Assembly (NCBI GenBank): GCA_016286835.1
Contig: JAEEUD010000016.1
Coordinates: forward strand, 1 to 13,546
Source of the DNA: Pyramidobacter sp.
GTDB taxonomy: Bacteria > Synergistota > Synergistia > Synergistales > Dethiosulfovibrionaceae
Direction: 5' to 3'
DNA: 13,546 nucleotides
Part shown: positions 6,617-13,273 of the stretch, piece after piece
Layout: each line of letters starts with the position of its first letter
Position numbering within the stretch: the stretch's first letter is position 1
Program-made: the position numbers and the translations under genes
Notes under the pieces: generated by a model
The model's database searches: none
What the model saw: the letters and a program-made list of their open reading frames with translations, nothing else
Told to the model about the DNA's origin: nothing

Positions 6617-7669
6617 CTATCCCAACGTCCGCGCGACGATGGGGACACAGACGACGATCGAGATCATGCGCACCGTGTGCAGGATGCCAACAACAAGAGA
6701 ATCAGCGCCGTAGTCCTCGGAAAGGAACAGAACCTGCGACAGTCCGCCCGGGCAGGTTGCCAGCACCAGCGTCGTCGCGTCCCAGCGCGTGATGCGCTTT
6801 AAGATCCACGCCAGTACGAGGGCAAGAGTCTGAATCAGCGCCACCGACACGAGTAGCGGCGCAAACAGGTCCACAGCCAAACGCACCGTCTCCGGTGAGA
6901 GCGTCACGGCCACGGTGATGCTCAGACAGATCTGTGCGACGGTGCGCAGCCAGCGCGGGAGAGGATACTTTTTGCCCGTAGTAAGGTTCATCGCCGCAGC
7001 CGCGCACATCGCCCCGATCATGTACGGCGACGGAGAACCGATCGCGCTGAACAGGAACGCACCGCCACAAACGACGATCGCAAAAAAGATCATTTCGCAC
7101 GGCGAGGCCGCAGCCCGACAGTCAGCCTGCGTGTTTTCAGCTGAAACAGGACCGCCGTGCGAAGCCATCCAGCGCGTCAGAAACGGCAGCGTCAGGCAGA
7201 CAACGAAAATGCGTACCGACTGGAAGAAGGCAACGATTCCGACGTCAGCGCCGGAGGACATCGCAAAGATCGACATCTCGGAGATGCCGCCGGCCGCCGA
7301 AGCGGCCAGACAGGTCATCATCGAAAGACGGCCGCCGCCCGCTCCGTAGAGGAGAAAACCCGCCAGCACCGAAATTCCGACCATCCACGCCGAACTGAGC
7401 GTGACCGGCAGGAGCATCTTGCGCATCTCGCCGAGCGTGCCGCGGTCGATCTTCTGCCCGATGATCACACCGCTGAGAACTTTGGCCGTGAAAGCCACAG
7501 GGCCTTTAACAAAGGGGATCTGTACGCCCGCGAGATTGAGCGCGCCTAAGACGATCAAAGCGCCGATGATCGCCGGAGAAGGCACGCGCATTTTTTTCGC
7601 GGCCAGAAAACCCAGCCAGCCCAAACCGAACTGCGCCGCCGTTCCGGCGCACGAAACAAGCAGCTCCAT
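6617..7669 (-). CDS. AbrB-family integral membrane protein (PF05145-type, internally duplicated)
   Basis: This is a 350-aa, strongly hydrophobic protein with about ten membrane segments in two related halves. Half one carries SPAIIGA (31-37) and GGISEMSIFAMSSGADVGIV (127-146); half two carries SPYMIGA (214-220) and GGLSQVLFLSEDYGADSLVV (308-327). Both of the latter blocks are followed by a VR-containing segment (SVRIFVV, TVRMISI). This repeat defines the family often annotated as 'AbrB family transcriptional regulator' or 'ammonia monooxygenase'; both names are misleading and the substrate is unknown. It is unrelated to the Bacillus DNA-binding AbrB. It starts 4 bp after the M50 peptidase stop without a clear Shine-Dalgarno, so it is probably coupled and is the last gene of the operon. 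A transport role is only an inference. Confidence 0.85.
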   Translation of the reverse strand: MELLVSCAGTAAQFGLGWLGFLAAKKMRVPSPAIIGALIVLGALNLAGVQIPFVKGPVAFTAKVLSGVIIGQKIDRGTLGEMRKMLLPVTLSSAWMVGISVLAGFLLYGAGGGRLSMMTCLAASAAGGISEMSIFAMSSGADVGIVAFFQSVRIFVVCLTLPFLTRWMASHGGPVSAENTQADCRAAASPCEMIFFAIVVCGGAFLFSAIGSPSPYMIGAMCAAAAMNLTTGKKYPLPRWLRTVAQICLSITVAVTLSPETVRLAVDLFAPLLVSVALIQTLALVLAWILKRITRWDATTLVLATCPGGLSQVLFLSEDYGADSLVVGILHTVRMISIVVCVPIVARTLG

Positions 7670-7673
7670 GCCG

Positions 7674-8309
7674 TCAGCCGACGATCAGTTCAAGAGCCCA
7701 GCGTACCACAGGCGACATCACGGCGCCTGCCGCACCCGAATAGATCAGGACCAGCAGGACCAGCGAGCCCCAACGCTCCAGCCACTCCATCACAGCGATC
7801 GGACGGGGCGGCAGGAAATAATAGAGCAGCTTTGAACCGTCAAGCGGTGGTACTGGCAACAGATTGAACACGGCGAAATTGAGATTGACGACGACAAAGG
7901 CAAACAATACTCGACGCAGGCCGTAATTCGTCCAGAATAGCTCTGGCATCCAGTGGAAAAGCGCGCGTACCACCAACCCGAAAACGATGGCCGTGAGAAC
8001 GTTGCCGGCCACACCGGCAACGGATACAAGCAGGATGTCACGCCGTGGGTTGCGGAAATTGCGCGGATCGATCGGCACAGGTTTAGCCCAGCCGAAATGG
8101 AACAGGAGCATACACAGCGCGCCCCACGGATCAAAGTGCGCCAACGGGTTGAGCGTCAGCCTGCCTTCGAGCTCTGCCGTGCGGTCACCGCATTTCAGAG
8201 CCACATATCCGTGACAGAACTCGTGGAACGAGATCGCCCACAGCACCGCCGGCACGGCCGGAAGCAAGCCAAGCAGCTCGCGCCCGACATCTGAAAAGAA
8301 CTGATTCAT
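7674..8309 (-). CDS. Site-2-protease-like M50 zinc metallopeptidase, membrane protein
   Basis: The 211-aa protein belongs to the short M50 group (YwhC-like) of intramembrane zinc proteases. The zinc site HEFCH is at 29-33 (His29, Glu30, His33) within the first membrane segment. The third zinc ligand region is NLLPVPPLDG (149-158, Asp157). Between them lies the group-typical GWAKPVPIDPRNFRNPRRD stretch and AGVAGN (98-103). Four to five hydrophobic segments are visible and there is no PDZ domain. The target is unknown; members of this small group are mostly uncharacterised. The gene begins 3 bp after coaE, with an AAAGGTGAG-type ribosome site (8324-8316) across the coaE end. All metal-binding residues are present, so it is likely active. 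Confidence 0.88.
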   Translation of the reverse strand: MNQFFSDVGRELLGLLPAVPAVLWAISFHEFCHGYVALKCGDRTAELEGRLTLNPLAHFDPWGALCMLLFHFGWAKPVPIDPRNFRNPRRDILLVSVAGVAGNVLTAIVFGLVVRALFHWMPELFWTNYGLRRVLFAFVVVNLNFAVFNLLPVPPLDGSKLLYYFLPPRPIAVMEWLERWGSLVLLVLIYSGAAGAVMSPVVRWALELIVG

Positions 8310-8312
8310 TCG

Positions 8313-8912
8313 TCACTCACCTTTCCGCGCCGCCAGCGCGGTCATCGCATCCCAGACTGGAGCAAGACGTGCGTACAACGTTTCTGTGTCGCCGTCGTTG
8401 CAGATCGCCCAATCGGACAGCGCAATACGCTCCTGCCGGCTTTTGAAGAACCTGCCGCGCCGCGCCAGCTCCGTTTCGTCAAGTCCGCGGAAACGGTTGC
8501 GCTCAGCACGTGCCGCTTCGCCGGCGTACAAAAACAGCGTTCTGTCGGCCCAGTCAGGACGGGGATTCTCAAAGAACATCGGGATCTCAGCCACCGTCAC
8601 GCCTTGATCCGGCAATTCACGTTCCATGCGGGCATACACGAGCGGATGCGTGACCCCGCACAGCCAGCGGTAATCTTCATCGTTACTGAAAACTCGCGCC
8701 GACACTGCCCGTTTATCGATCGTCCCGTCGGGAGAGAAAACGGCTCCTCCCCAGCGTTCACGGGCAAGTGCTGGCAGTTCCGCGCCGCTCCACATCTCTC
8801 GCACGATCGCGTCCGCGTCGAGCAGCGCGGCTCCCTGACGGACAAGCCACGCAGCCGCCGTCGATTTACCAGCGCCGGGTTCTCCCGTAAGGACGATAAC
8901 CGTTGAAGCCAT
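8313..8912 (-). CDS. coaE: Dephospho-CoA kinase (divergent)
   Basis: CoaE phosphorylates dephospho-CoA to coenzyme A, the last step of CoA synthesis. From this start the product is 199 aa, normal for the family. The P-loop is TGEPGAGKST (9-18), where many CoaE have a GGIGSGKS-type loop. LDADAIV (31-37), THPLVYARM, a weak version of the DVPLLFE motif (AEIPMFFEN) and the C-terminal RGRFFKSRQERIALSDWAICNDG (the RI..Q......AD..I.N pattern) support the call. The reading frame is open 39 codons further upstream, but residues there have no family likeness. This ATG follows AAGGAGG (8931-8925) by 12 nt. The gene overlaps the end of the helicase gene by 47 bp. Confidence 0.85.
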   Translation of the reverse strand: MASTVIVLTGEPGAGKSTAAAWLVRQGAALLDADAIVREMWSGAELPALARERWGGAVFSPDGTIDKRAVSARVFSNDEDYRWLCGVTHPLVYARMERELPDQGVTVAEIPMFFENPRPDWADRTLFLYAGEAARAERNRFRGLDETELARRGRFFKSRQERIALSDWAICNDGDTETLYARLAPVWDAMTALAARKGE

Positions 8913-10851
8913 AGCGTTCGGGGGCCTCCTTCTGTTCGTAAATGTCCGTACACTCGTCGGGCAGCTCAGCCATGAAGCGCGAAAACCCTTCCATGTGGAT
9001 CGTGCCGAACAGCCGACGCTGTCGTGCACCGCTCATGTAGAGCCTCTCCTCGGCGCGCGTCATGCCGACATAGCAGAGACGGCGCTCTTCTTCCAGCTCT
9101 TCAGGCGTGTCGGAACTGCGACTGTGAGGGAACATCCCCTCTTCCATGCCTACCATGAAAACGACCGGGAATTCAAGCCCTTTAGCAGCATGCAGTGAAG
9201 AAAGATTGACGGCATCGCGTGTCTCATTCTGCGTGTCCATGTCGGTATAGAGCGAGATCTGATCGAGCACGTCGGCCAGTGATTCGCCGTCGGGAGCGAC
9301 GGAAAGCAGTTCGCGCACGTTTTCCAGCCGATCTTCCCAGCCGGCCGGATCATCCTTACGCAGCACTTCCTCGTAACCGAGACCGTTCATGATCCATGCC
9401 AGCACAAGCGAAAGATTGTGCTGGCGTTCGAGAATGGCGCTCATATGCTCGGCCAGGTTCGCCGCCCCTTCCCCTGCCTTGCCCTTCAATCCGCCTTTGC
9501 CCGCTTTCACAGCGCCCCAGGTGTCAGCCGCCGTTCCGCGAGCGTTGCTGCCGATCCATGCCGACAATTTCTCCACGCTCTTCGGTCCCAGCGAACGCGC
9601 CGGCAGGTTGCCGACGCGGTTGAGTGAGACGGCGTCCCACGGGTTGACCGCCAGCCGCATGTAAGCGATCACGTCCTTCACTTCCTTGCGGTCGTAAAAG
9701 CTCGTGCCGCGTACGATGCGGTAAGGGATGCCGTTTTCGATCAGCGACTGTTCAAGCACGCGGCTGATGGCGTTGACGCGGTAGAGTACGGCGATATCGC
9801 CGTAGCGGTACTGCGCCGTGAGACTGCGTATCTCGCGCGCCAGCCGCTCGGATTCTGCCTTTTCGTCGCGCAGGAACCATAGCTTGATCTTCTTTTCGTT
9901 CTCAGGATCGGCATGAGCCGCTCGCAGATTCTTCTCGCGACGGTTCTTGTTATGACGGATCAGTTGGTTCGACGCTTCAAGGATAGTCGCCGTCGAACGG
10001 TAGTTCTCCTCCAACAGCGTCACTTTTGCGTTGGGAAAGTCACGCTCAAAGTTCATGATCGTCTGATAATCCGCACCGCGCCAGCCGTAGATCGACTGGT
10101 CGGGATCGCCGACCACCATCAGATTCGGTGATTCACCGACGATCATGCGCATCAGTTCGTACTGCGAGCCGTTCACGTCCTGATACTCATCCACGAGCAC
10201 CCACGAAAGGCGCTCTCGCTCGCGCACCAGCACTTCCGGTTCGCTTTTCAGAAGCTCCAGCGGAAAGGCGATCAGGTCGTCAAAGTCAAAAGCCCCCTGC
10301 TCCTTCAGCGTCGCGCAATAACGGTCGTACACGTCGCGCATGAAGTTTTCATACGTGGAAAAGCTCTGTTCCGCCGGATCACGCGAGGACTTGATCTCGG
10401 AGATGCGGTTCAGCGCCCAGGCAGGCGTGTATTTTTCGGTGTCGATGTTCAGCTCCTGCATCACGCTCTTGACGACGCTCTGCGAGTCGGAACGGTCAAA
10501 AACGACGAAACTGCGCCTGTATCCGTGCTCTTCTAGGACATAGCGGTTACGGAACAGCAGATTCAGTCCGAACGAATGGAACGTGCAGATCTGCGCGCCG
10601 CCGCGATTTGCTCCGAGCAGCTTATCGACGCGCTCCCCCATCTCCCGCGCGGCCTTGTTGGTGAACGTAACGGCAAGGATTCGCCACGGTGCAACGTTTT
10701 CCTGATTGATCAGCCAGGCGATCTTGGTCGTCAGCACACGCGTTTTGCCGCTGCCGGCACCGGCCAGGACAAGCTGCGGCGCGCCGGAAAAACACACCGC
10801 TTCGCGCTGCGCCTCGTTCAGCCCCTTTAAAAGCTCTGCACCTTCGGTCAT
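8866..10851 (-). CDS. UvrD/Rep/PcrA-family ATP-dependent 3'-5' DNA helicase, short form
   Basis: This superfamily 1A helicase unwinds DNA in repair and replication restart. The 661-aa protein shows all motifs: Q motif LNEAQREAV (11-19), Walker A AGAGSGKTR (30-38), FTNKAAREM (63-71), TFHSFG (90-95), Walker B DEYQD (221-225), GDPDQSIYGWRGA (248-260), NYRSTATIL, LHAAKGLEFPVVF and the arginine-finger motif CYVGMTRAEERL. It ends about 70 residues after that last motif, so it lacks the C-terminal Tudor-like tail of PcrA/UvrD (usually 720-780 aa) and has a length like Rep. pcrA, uvrD or rep cannot be chosen with certainty. GAGGA sits 7 nt before ATG. Its 3' end overlaps coaE; hypB is 37 bp upstream. 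Confidence 0.93.
   Translation of the reverse strand: MTEGAELLKGLNEAQREAVCFSGAPQLVLAGAGSGKTRVLTTKIAWLINQENVAPWRILAVTFTNKAAREMGERVDKLLGANRGGAQICTFHSFGLNLLFRNRYVLEEHGYRRSFVVFDRSDSQSVVKSVMQELNIDTEKYTPAWALNRISEIKSSRDPAEQSFSTYENFMRDVYDRYCATLKEQGAFDFDDLIAFPLELLKSEPEVLVRERERLSWVLVDEYQDVNGSQYELMRMIVGESPNLMVVGDPDQSIYGWRGADYQTIMNFERDFPNAKVTLLEENYRSTATILEASNQLIRHNKNRREKNLRAAHADPENEKKIKLWFLRDEKAESERLAREIRSLTAQYRYGDIAVLYRVNAISRVLEQSLIENGIPYRIVRGTSFYDRKEVKDVIAYMRLAVNPWDAVSLNRVGNLPARSLGPKSVEKLSAWIGSNARGTAADTWGAVKAGKGGLKGKAGEGAANLAEHMSAILERQHNLSLVLAWIMNGLGYEEVLRKDDPAGWEDRLENVRELLSVAPDGESLADVLDQISLYTDMDTQNETRDAVNLSSLHAAKGLEFPVVFMVGMEEGMFPHSRSSDTPEELEEERRLCYVGMTRAEERLYMSGARQRRLFGTIHMEGFSRFMAELPDECTDIYEQKEAPERYGFNGYRPYGRTRRW
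8925..8931 (-). promoter_or_regulatory. Ribosome binding site for coaE inside the helicase gene
   Basis: AAGGAGG on the minus strand lies 12 nt before the chosen coaE ATG, within the last codons of the helicase gene. The spacing is longer than ideal, but no other in-frame start nearby fits the family N-terminus. Confidence 0.65.
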
Positions 10852-10863
10852 CGTTTTGTCCTC
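10848..10863 (-). repeat. 16-nt translation start element, copy at the helicase gene
   Basis: The minus strand reads GAGGACAAAACGATGA, identical to the mutY start at 12018-12033. It supplies GAGGA, the spacer and ATG for the helicase and supports that start codon. Flanking bases on both sides differ between the copies. Confidence 0.6.
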
Positions 10864-10888
10864 AGAACGTTCAGCCGAGGGCCCGCAG

Positions 10889-11563
10889 TCATTCGCCGGC
10901 GGCTCCCTTTTTCTTCGCGTCGCACCAGTCGTAAAGCAGTTTCAGCCAGAACTGCATTCCCTCACCCGTGACGCTGGAAACGCGCAGACGACGGCCGTGC
11001 GGATTGAGCCGAGTCACGTCATCCCAGTAGAGCACCTCGTCAAAGTCGATGTAGGGCTTCAGATCGACCTTCGTCAGCACCACCGCGCCCGCTTCAGAAA
11101 AGAGGAGCGGGTATTTCAGCGGCTTGTCGCTGCCCTCGGGCAGACTAGAGATCGCCACTTTATAGTCCTCGCCCAGATCGAACTCCGCCGGACAGACGAG
11201 GTTGCCCACGTTCTCAATGAAAATCAGATCAAGCTCGTCCAGCGGCAGTTTTTCAAGAGTGCTGTCGATCCAGTTGGCTTCCAGATGACAGCCGCCGTTC
11301 GTGTTGATCTGTATGCTCGGCGTGCCTGTCGCCTGGATCCGCAGCGCGTCGCGGTCGGTCGCCACGTCGCCCTCGATGACAGCGCAGCGAAGATCGAGCC
11401 CCTTCAGCGATCGTTCCAGCAGCGTCGTCTTGCCAGAACCGGGAGAACCGATCAGGTTCACCATCAAAATGCCGCGCCTCTTCAGCTCATCACGGATCTT
11501 CTGCGCGTAGCCAAGATCGGCGGCCATCACGGCCTGGCCGATGTCAATCTTCCTTCTCGCCAT
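10889..11563 (-). CDS. hypB: Hydrogenase/urease nickel incorporation GTPase HypB
   Basis: HypB is a GTPase that works with HypA to deliver nickel to [NiFe]-hydrogenase (and in some bacteria to urease). The 224-aa protein has the P-loop GSPGSGKTT (39-47), GDVATDRDA (66-73), the metal-site Cys92-His93 in GGCHLEA, Cys124 in ENVGNLVCP (117-125), the guanine-specificity motif TKVD (164-167) and a TGEG loop (199-202). It lacks the N-terminal CxxCGC nickel site and the histidine-rich stretch found in some HypB proteins. It starts inside hypA (20-bp overlap), a typical coupled hypAB pair. No hydrogenase structural gene or other hyp gene is within the window, so the client enzyme must lie elsewhere. 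Confidence 0.95.
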   Translation of the reverse strand: MARRKIDIGQAVMAADLGYAQKIRDELKRRGILMVNLIGSPGSGKTTLLERSLKGLDLRCAVIEGDVATDRDALRIQATGTPSIQINTNGGCHLEANWIDSTLEKLPLDELDLIFIENVGNLVCPAEFDLGEDYKVAISSLPEGSDKPLKYPLLFSEAGAVVLTKVDLKPYIDFDEVLYWDDVTRLNPHGRRLRVSSVTGEGMQFWLKLLYDWCDAKKKGAAGE

Positions 11564-11906
11564 CGTCTTCCACCTCGACAGAATCGATATCCAGTTCCAT
11601 GCCCTGCGTCATCTGCGCGTCGTCGCAGCCGCAATACGGGCAGACCATTCCCATATGTTCCTCGCCCCACTCGCGTCCGCATTTCGGACAACGGACGACG
11701 ATCGGGACGTTTACGATCTCCAGTTCAGAACCGGCCAGCAAAGTCCCCTCGCAGGCAGCCTTATACGCGAAGCGCATCGTCTCGGGGATCACCTGACGCA
11801 TCGCGCCGATCTTCAGCGTGACTTTTTTTACCTGTTGCCAGCCCTGTTCTGCGCCATACTGCTCCAAAGAGTCGATCACGGCGCTGACGAGGGAAAATTC
11901 GTGCAT
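11544..11906 (-). CDS. hypA: Hydrogenase maturation nickel metallochaperone HypA
   Basis: HypA binds nickel and hands it to the hydrogenase large subunit, together with HypB. From this start it has 120 residues, the family norm. It begins MHEFSLV, giving the nickel-binding His2 and the conserved Glu3. The zinc site is CPKC (73-76) with CPYC (89-92). The C-terminus is unusually acidic (EVEDDGEKED). The start is decided by the MHE motif and by GGAGGTG (11919-11913), 6 nt upstream; a GTG five codons earlier would place the ribosome site inside the gene and bury His2. It is the first gene of the minus-strand operon and is divergent from mutY. Confidence 0.95.
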   Translation of the reverse strand: MHEFSLVSAVIDSLEQYGAEQGWQQVKKVTLKIGAMRQVIPETMRFAYKAACEGTLLAGSELEIVNVPIVVRCPKCGREWGEEHMGMVCPYCGCDDAQMTQGMELDIDSVEVEDDGEKED

Positions 11907-11912
11907 TCGCCC

Positions 11913-11919
11913 CACCTCC
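11913..11919 (-). promoter_or_regulatory. Ribosome binding site that fixes the hypA start
   Basis: GGAGGTG on the minus strand lies 6 nt before the ATG that gives the MHE N-terminus. It argues against the upstream in-frame GTG at 11921. Confidence 0.85.
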
Positions 11920-11930
11920 ACAACCAGTTT

Positions 11931-11936
11931 ATTTTA
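11931..11936 (-). promoter_or_regulatory. Weak -10 candidate for the hypA operon
   Basis: TAAAAT on the minus strand lies in the divergent hypA-mutY gap, 24 bp before the hypA ATG, but no convincing -35 is seen 16-18 bp further upstream. It is the best candidate I can see for this operon and may be wrong or need an activator. Confidence 0.25.
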
Positions 11937-11965
11937 CACCATCGCGCGTTTTTCGACGATGCATT

Positions 11966-11994
11966 TTGGCCGGGACGACACGATTTGCTATAAT
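11966..11994 (+). promoter_or_regulatory. mutY promoter with extended -10
   Basis: TTGGCC (11966-11971), a 17-bp spacer and a perfect TATAAT (11989-11994) preceded by TGC, an extended -10. The transcript would start near 12001, giving about a 29-nt leader before mutY. Confidence 0.8.
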
Positions 11995-12017
11995 TACAGT
12001 ATCTTACAACGACCTTC

Positions 12018-12033
12018 GAGGACAAAACGATGA
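12018..12033 (+). repeat. 16-nt translation start element, copy at mutY
   Basis: GAGGACAAAACGATGA covers the Shine-Dalgarno, a 7-nt spacer and the start codon plus one base of mutY. The identical 16 nt cover the start of the helicase gene at 10863-10848 on the minus strand. Confidence 0.6.
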
Positions 12034-13100
12034 TCCTGCCTGACGAACAGTTTTATAAAACCTGCGCACACAAGTTGACCAGCTGGTTTGAACAGAACCG
12101 CCGCGATCTGCCCTGGCGTAAAACGCGCGATCCCTATTCCGTGCTCGTTTCCGAACTGATGCTCCAGCAGACACAAGTCGAACGCGTGAAAAGCTATTAT
12201 CCACGCTGGGTGGATCTTTTCCCCAATGTTCGGGCGCTGGCCGCCTCAAGTGAAGAGGAAGTGCTGTCCGCCTGGCAGGGATTGGGATATTACAGCCGCG
12301 CACATAATCTGCACAAATGCGCGCAGACTTTGCTTGCCGACGGACATGAGACGCTTCCTGCCGACGCTGCCTATCTGCAAAAGCTGCCGGGGATCGGCCC
12401 TTACACGCTCGGTGCAGTCTGTTCGATCGCCTTTGAGCAGCCCGTACCCGCCGTGGACGGCAACGTTCGGCGCGTCTTTTCGCGCCTCCTTGATCTGGGA
12501 AGCGATCCGACGAAAAAGGATGGCGCGGCCCTGATCGAACGTACCGTTGAACACATCCTCAGACTTGGTGAACCGCATATTCTCACGCAGGCGTTTATGG
12601 AACTGGGAGCGACTGTCTGCTCGCCTCTTTCGTCGTGTCAATGCAACGATTGCCCTGTTTCCATGCTCTGCGCCGCGTTGAAAAAAGGAACCCAGTCCAA
12701 GCGTCCCGTCGCTGACCGTCGAGCAACGATCATGCGCAGACTGGGAGCTGCCCTGCTGATCGGCGACGCACAAAACGGATGGATCGTTCGCCGACGCCCC
12801 GAAAGCGGCCTGTGGTCGGGTTTTTACGAGATCCCGTGGATCATCGGAGGCGAAAACGACGACTTTTCGGCGTGCCTCCAAACGTTGCGCGCCGAACTTG
12901 GGATTACCGCTCCGTGCGAGGAAACAGGTCTTGAAGAGACGCTCCGTTTCACGCGCTGGCAGGTGCGCGTGCGCCTTTGGCGCACTTCAGCCGTTTTGCA
13001 GCTTCAGAAAGGCGCAGAAATCGTTTCCTCCCACTCTCTGCTCAAACTGGCAATGCCGGCCGGACTGAAACGACTTATCACAAAGGCATTGACGCACTGA
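12030..13100 (+). CDS. mutY: A/G-specific adenine DNA glycosylase
   Basis: MutY removes adenine mispaired with 8-oxoguanine, preventing G-to-T changes. The 356-aa protein has the usual length. In the N-terminal HhH-GPD domain, PWRKTRDPY (28-36) precedes the catalytic Glu42 in SELMLQQTQV; LPGIGPYT (119-126) is the helix-hairpin-helix and Asp143 in VDGNV is the catalytic aspartate. An iron-sulfur cysteine loop follows at 197-214 with five cysteines (197, 203, 205, 208, 214); the usual spacing is C-x6-C-x2-C-x5-C, but here the first gap is seven residues. The C-terminal part (about 235-350) is the NUDIX-like 8-oxoG recognition domain (RRRPESGLWSGFYEIP). GAGGA is 7 nt before ATG. The gene seems monocistronic, though no terminator is visible after it. 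Confidence 0.95.
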   Translation: MILPDEQFYKTCAHKLTSWFEQNRRDLPWRKTRDPYSVLVSELMLQQTQVERVKSYYPRWVDLFPNVRALAASSEEEVLSAWQGLGYYSRAHNLHKCAQTLLADGHETLPADAAYLQKLPGIGPYTLGAVCSIAFEQPVPAVDGNVRRVFSRLLDLGSDPTKKDGAALIERTVEHILRLGEPHILTQAFMELGATVCSPLSSCQCNDCPVSMLCAALKKGTQSKRPVADRRATIMRRLGAALLIGDAQNGWIVRRRPESGLWSGFYEIPWIIGGENDDFSACLQTLRAELGITAPCEETGLEETLRFTRWQVRVRLWRTSAVLQLQKGAEIVSSHSLLKLAMPAGLKRLITKALTH

Positions 13101-13191
13101 CTGCATGAAATGGATCACACCTTCTGGTGAACAAAAAACTTCGTTGAGACCACGATAAGAAAATATAAATCGCACCGTCGACGACTGGTAT

Positions 13192-13220
13192 TTGGGAAGA
13201 ATCGAGGTATAATATATAAT
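13192..13220 (+). promoter_or_regulatory. Promoter of the GntR-type regulator gene
   Basis: TTGGGA (13192-13197), a 17-bp spacer and a perfect TATAAT (13215-13220). A second TATAAT at 13208-13213 overlaps the spacer but has no good -35. The local sequence is clearly A+T-rich compared with its surroundings. The leader would be about 36 nt. Confidence 0.75.
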
Positions 13221-13252
13221 TATCAGTAAAGGACTTCATTTGGAAGGAGATC

Positions 13253-13273
13253 ATGAAATCAAATGACACTTGA
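13253..13273 (+). other. Possible six-codon leader reading frame overlapping the regulator start
   Basis: ATG AAA TCA AAT GAC ACT TGA (MKSNDT) starts 2 nt after an AAGGAGA (13244-13250) and contains the start codon of the next gene in another frame. The spacing is too short for good initiation. It may be chance, or a small coupling frame. Confidence 0.2.

Noticed and set aside
8913..9029. 39-codon N-terminal extension of coaE
   Set aside because: It lies wholly inside the helicase gene, shows no CoaE likeness, and the P-loop sits at the normal distance from the later ATG.
10706..11821. 371-codon plus-strand open frame opposite the helicase, hypB and hypA
   Set aside because: It is antisense to three well-supported genes, is low-complexity and Arg/Ser rich, and has no family likeness.
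11907..11921. GTG start five codons upstream for hypA
   Set aside because: It would bury the nickel-binding His2 of the MHE motif and includes the Shine-Dalgarno in the coding region.
13116..13136. Terminator after mutY (CACC ttct GGTG stem)
   Set aside because: Only four base pairs and followed by an A-run rather than a T-run on the transcribed strand.
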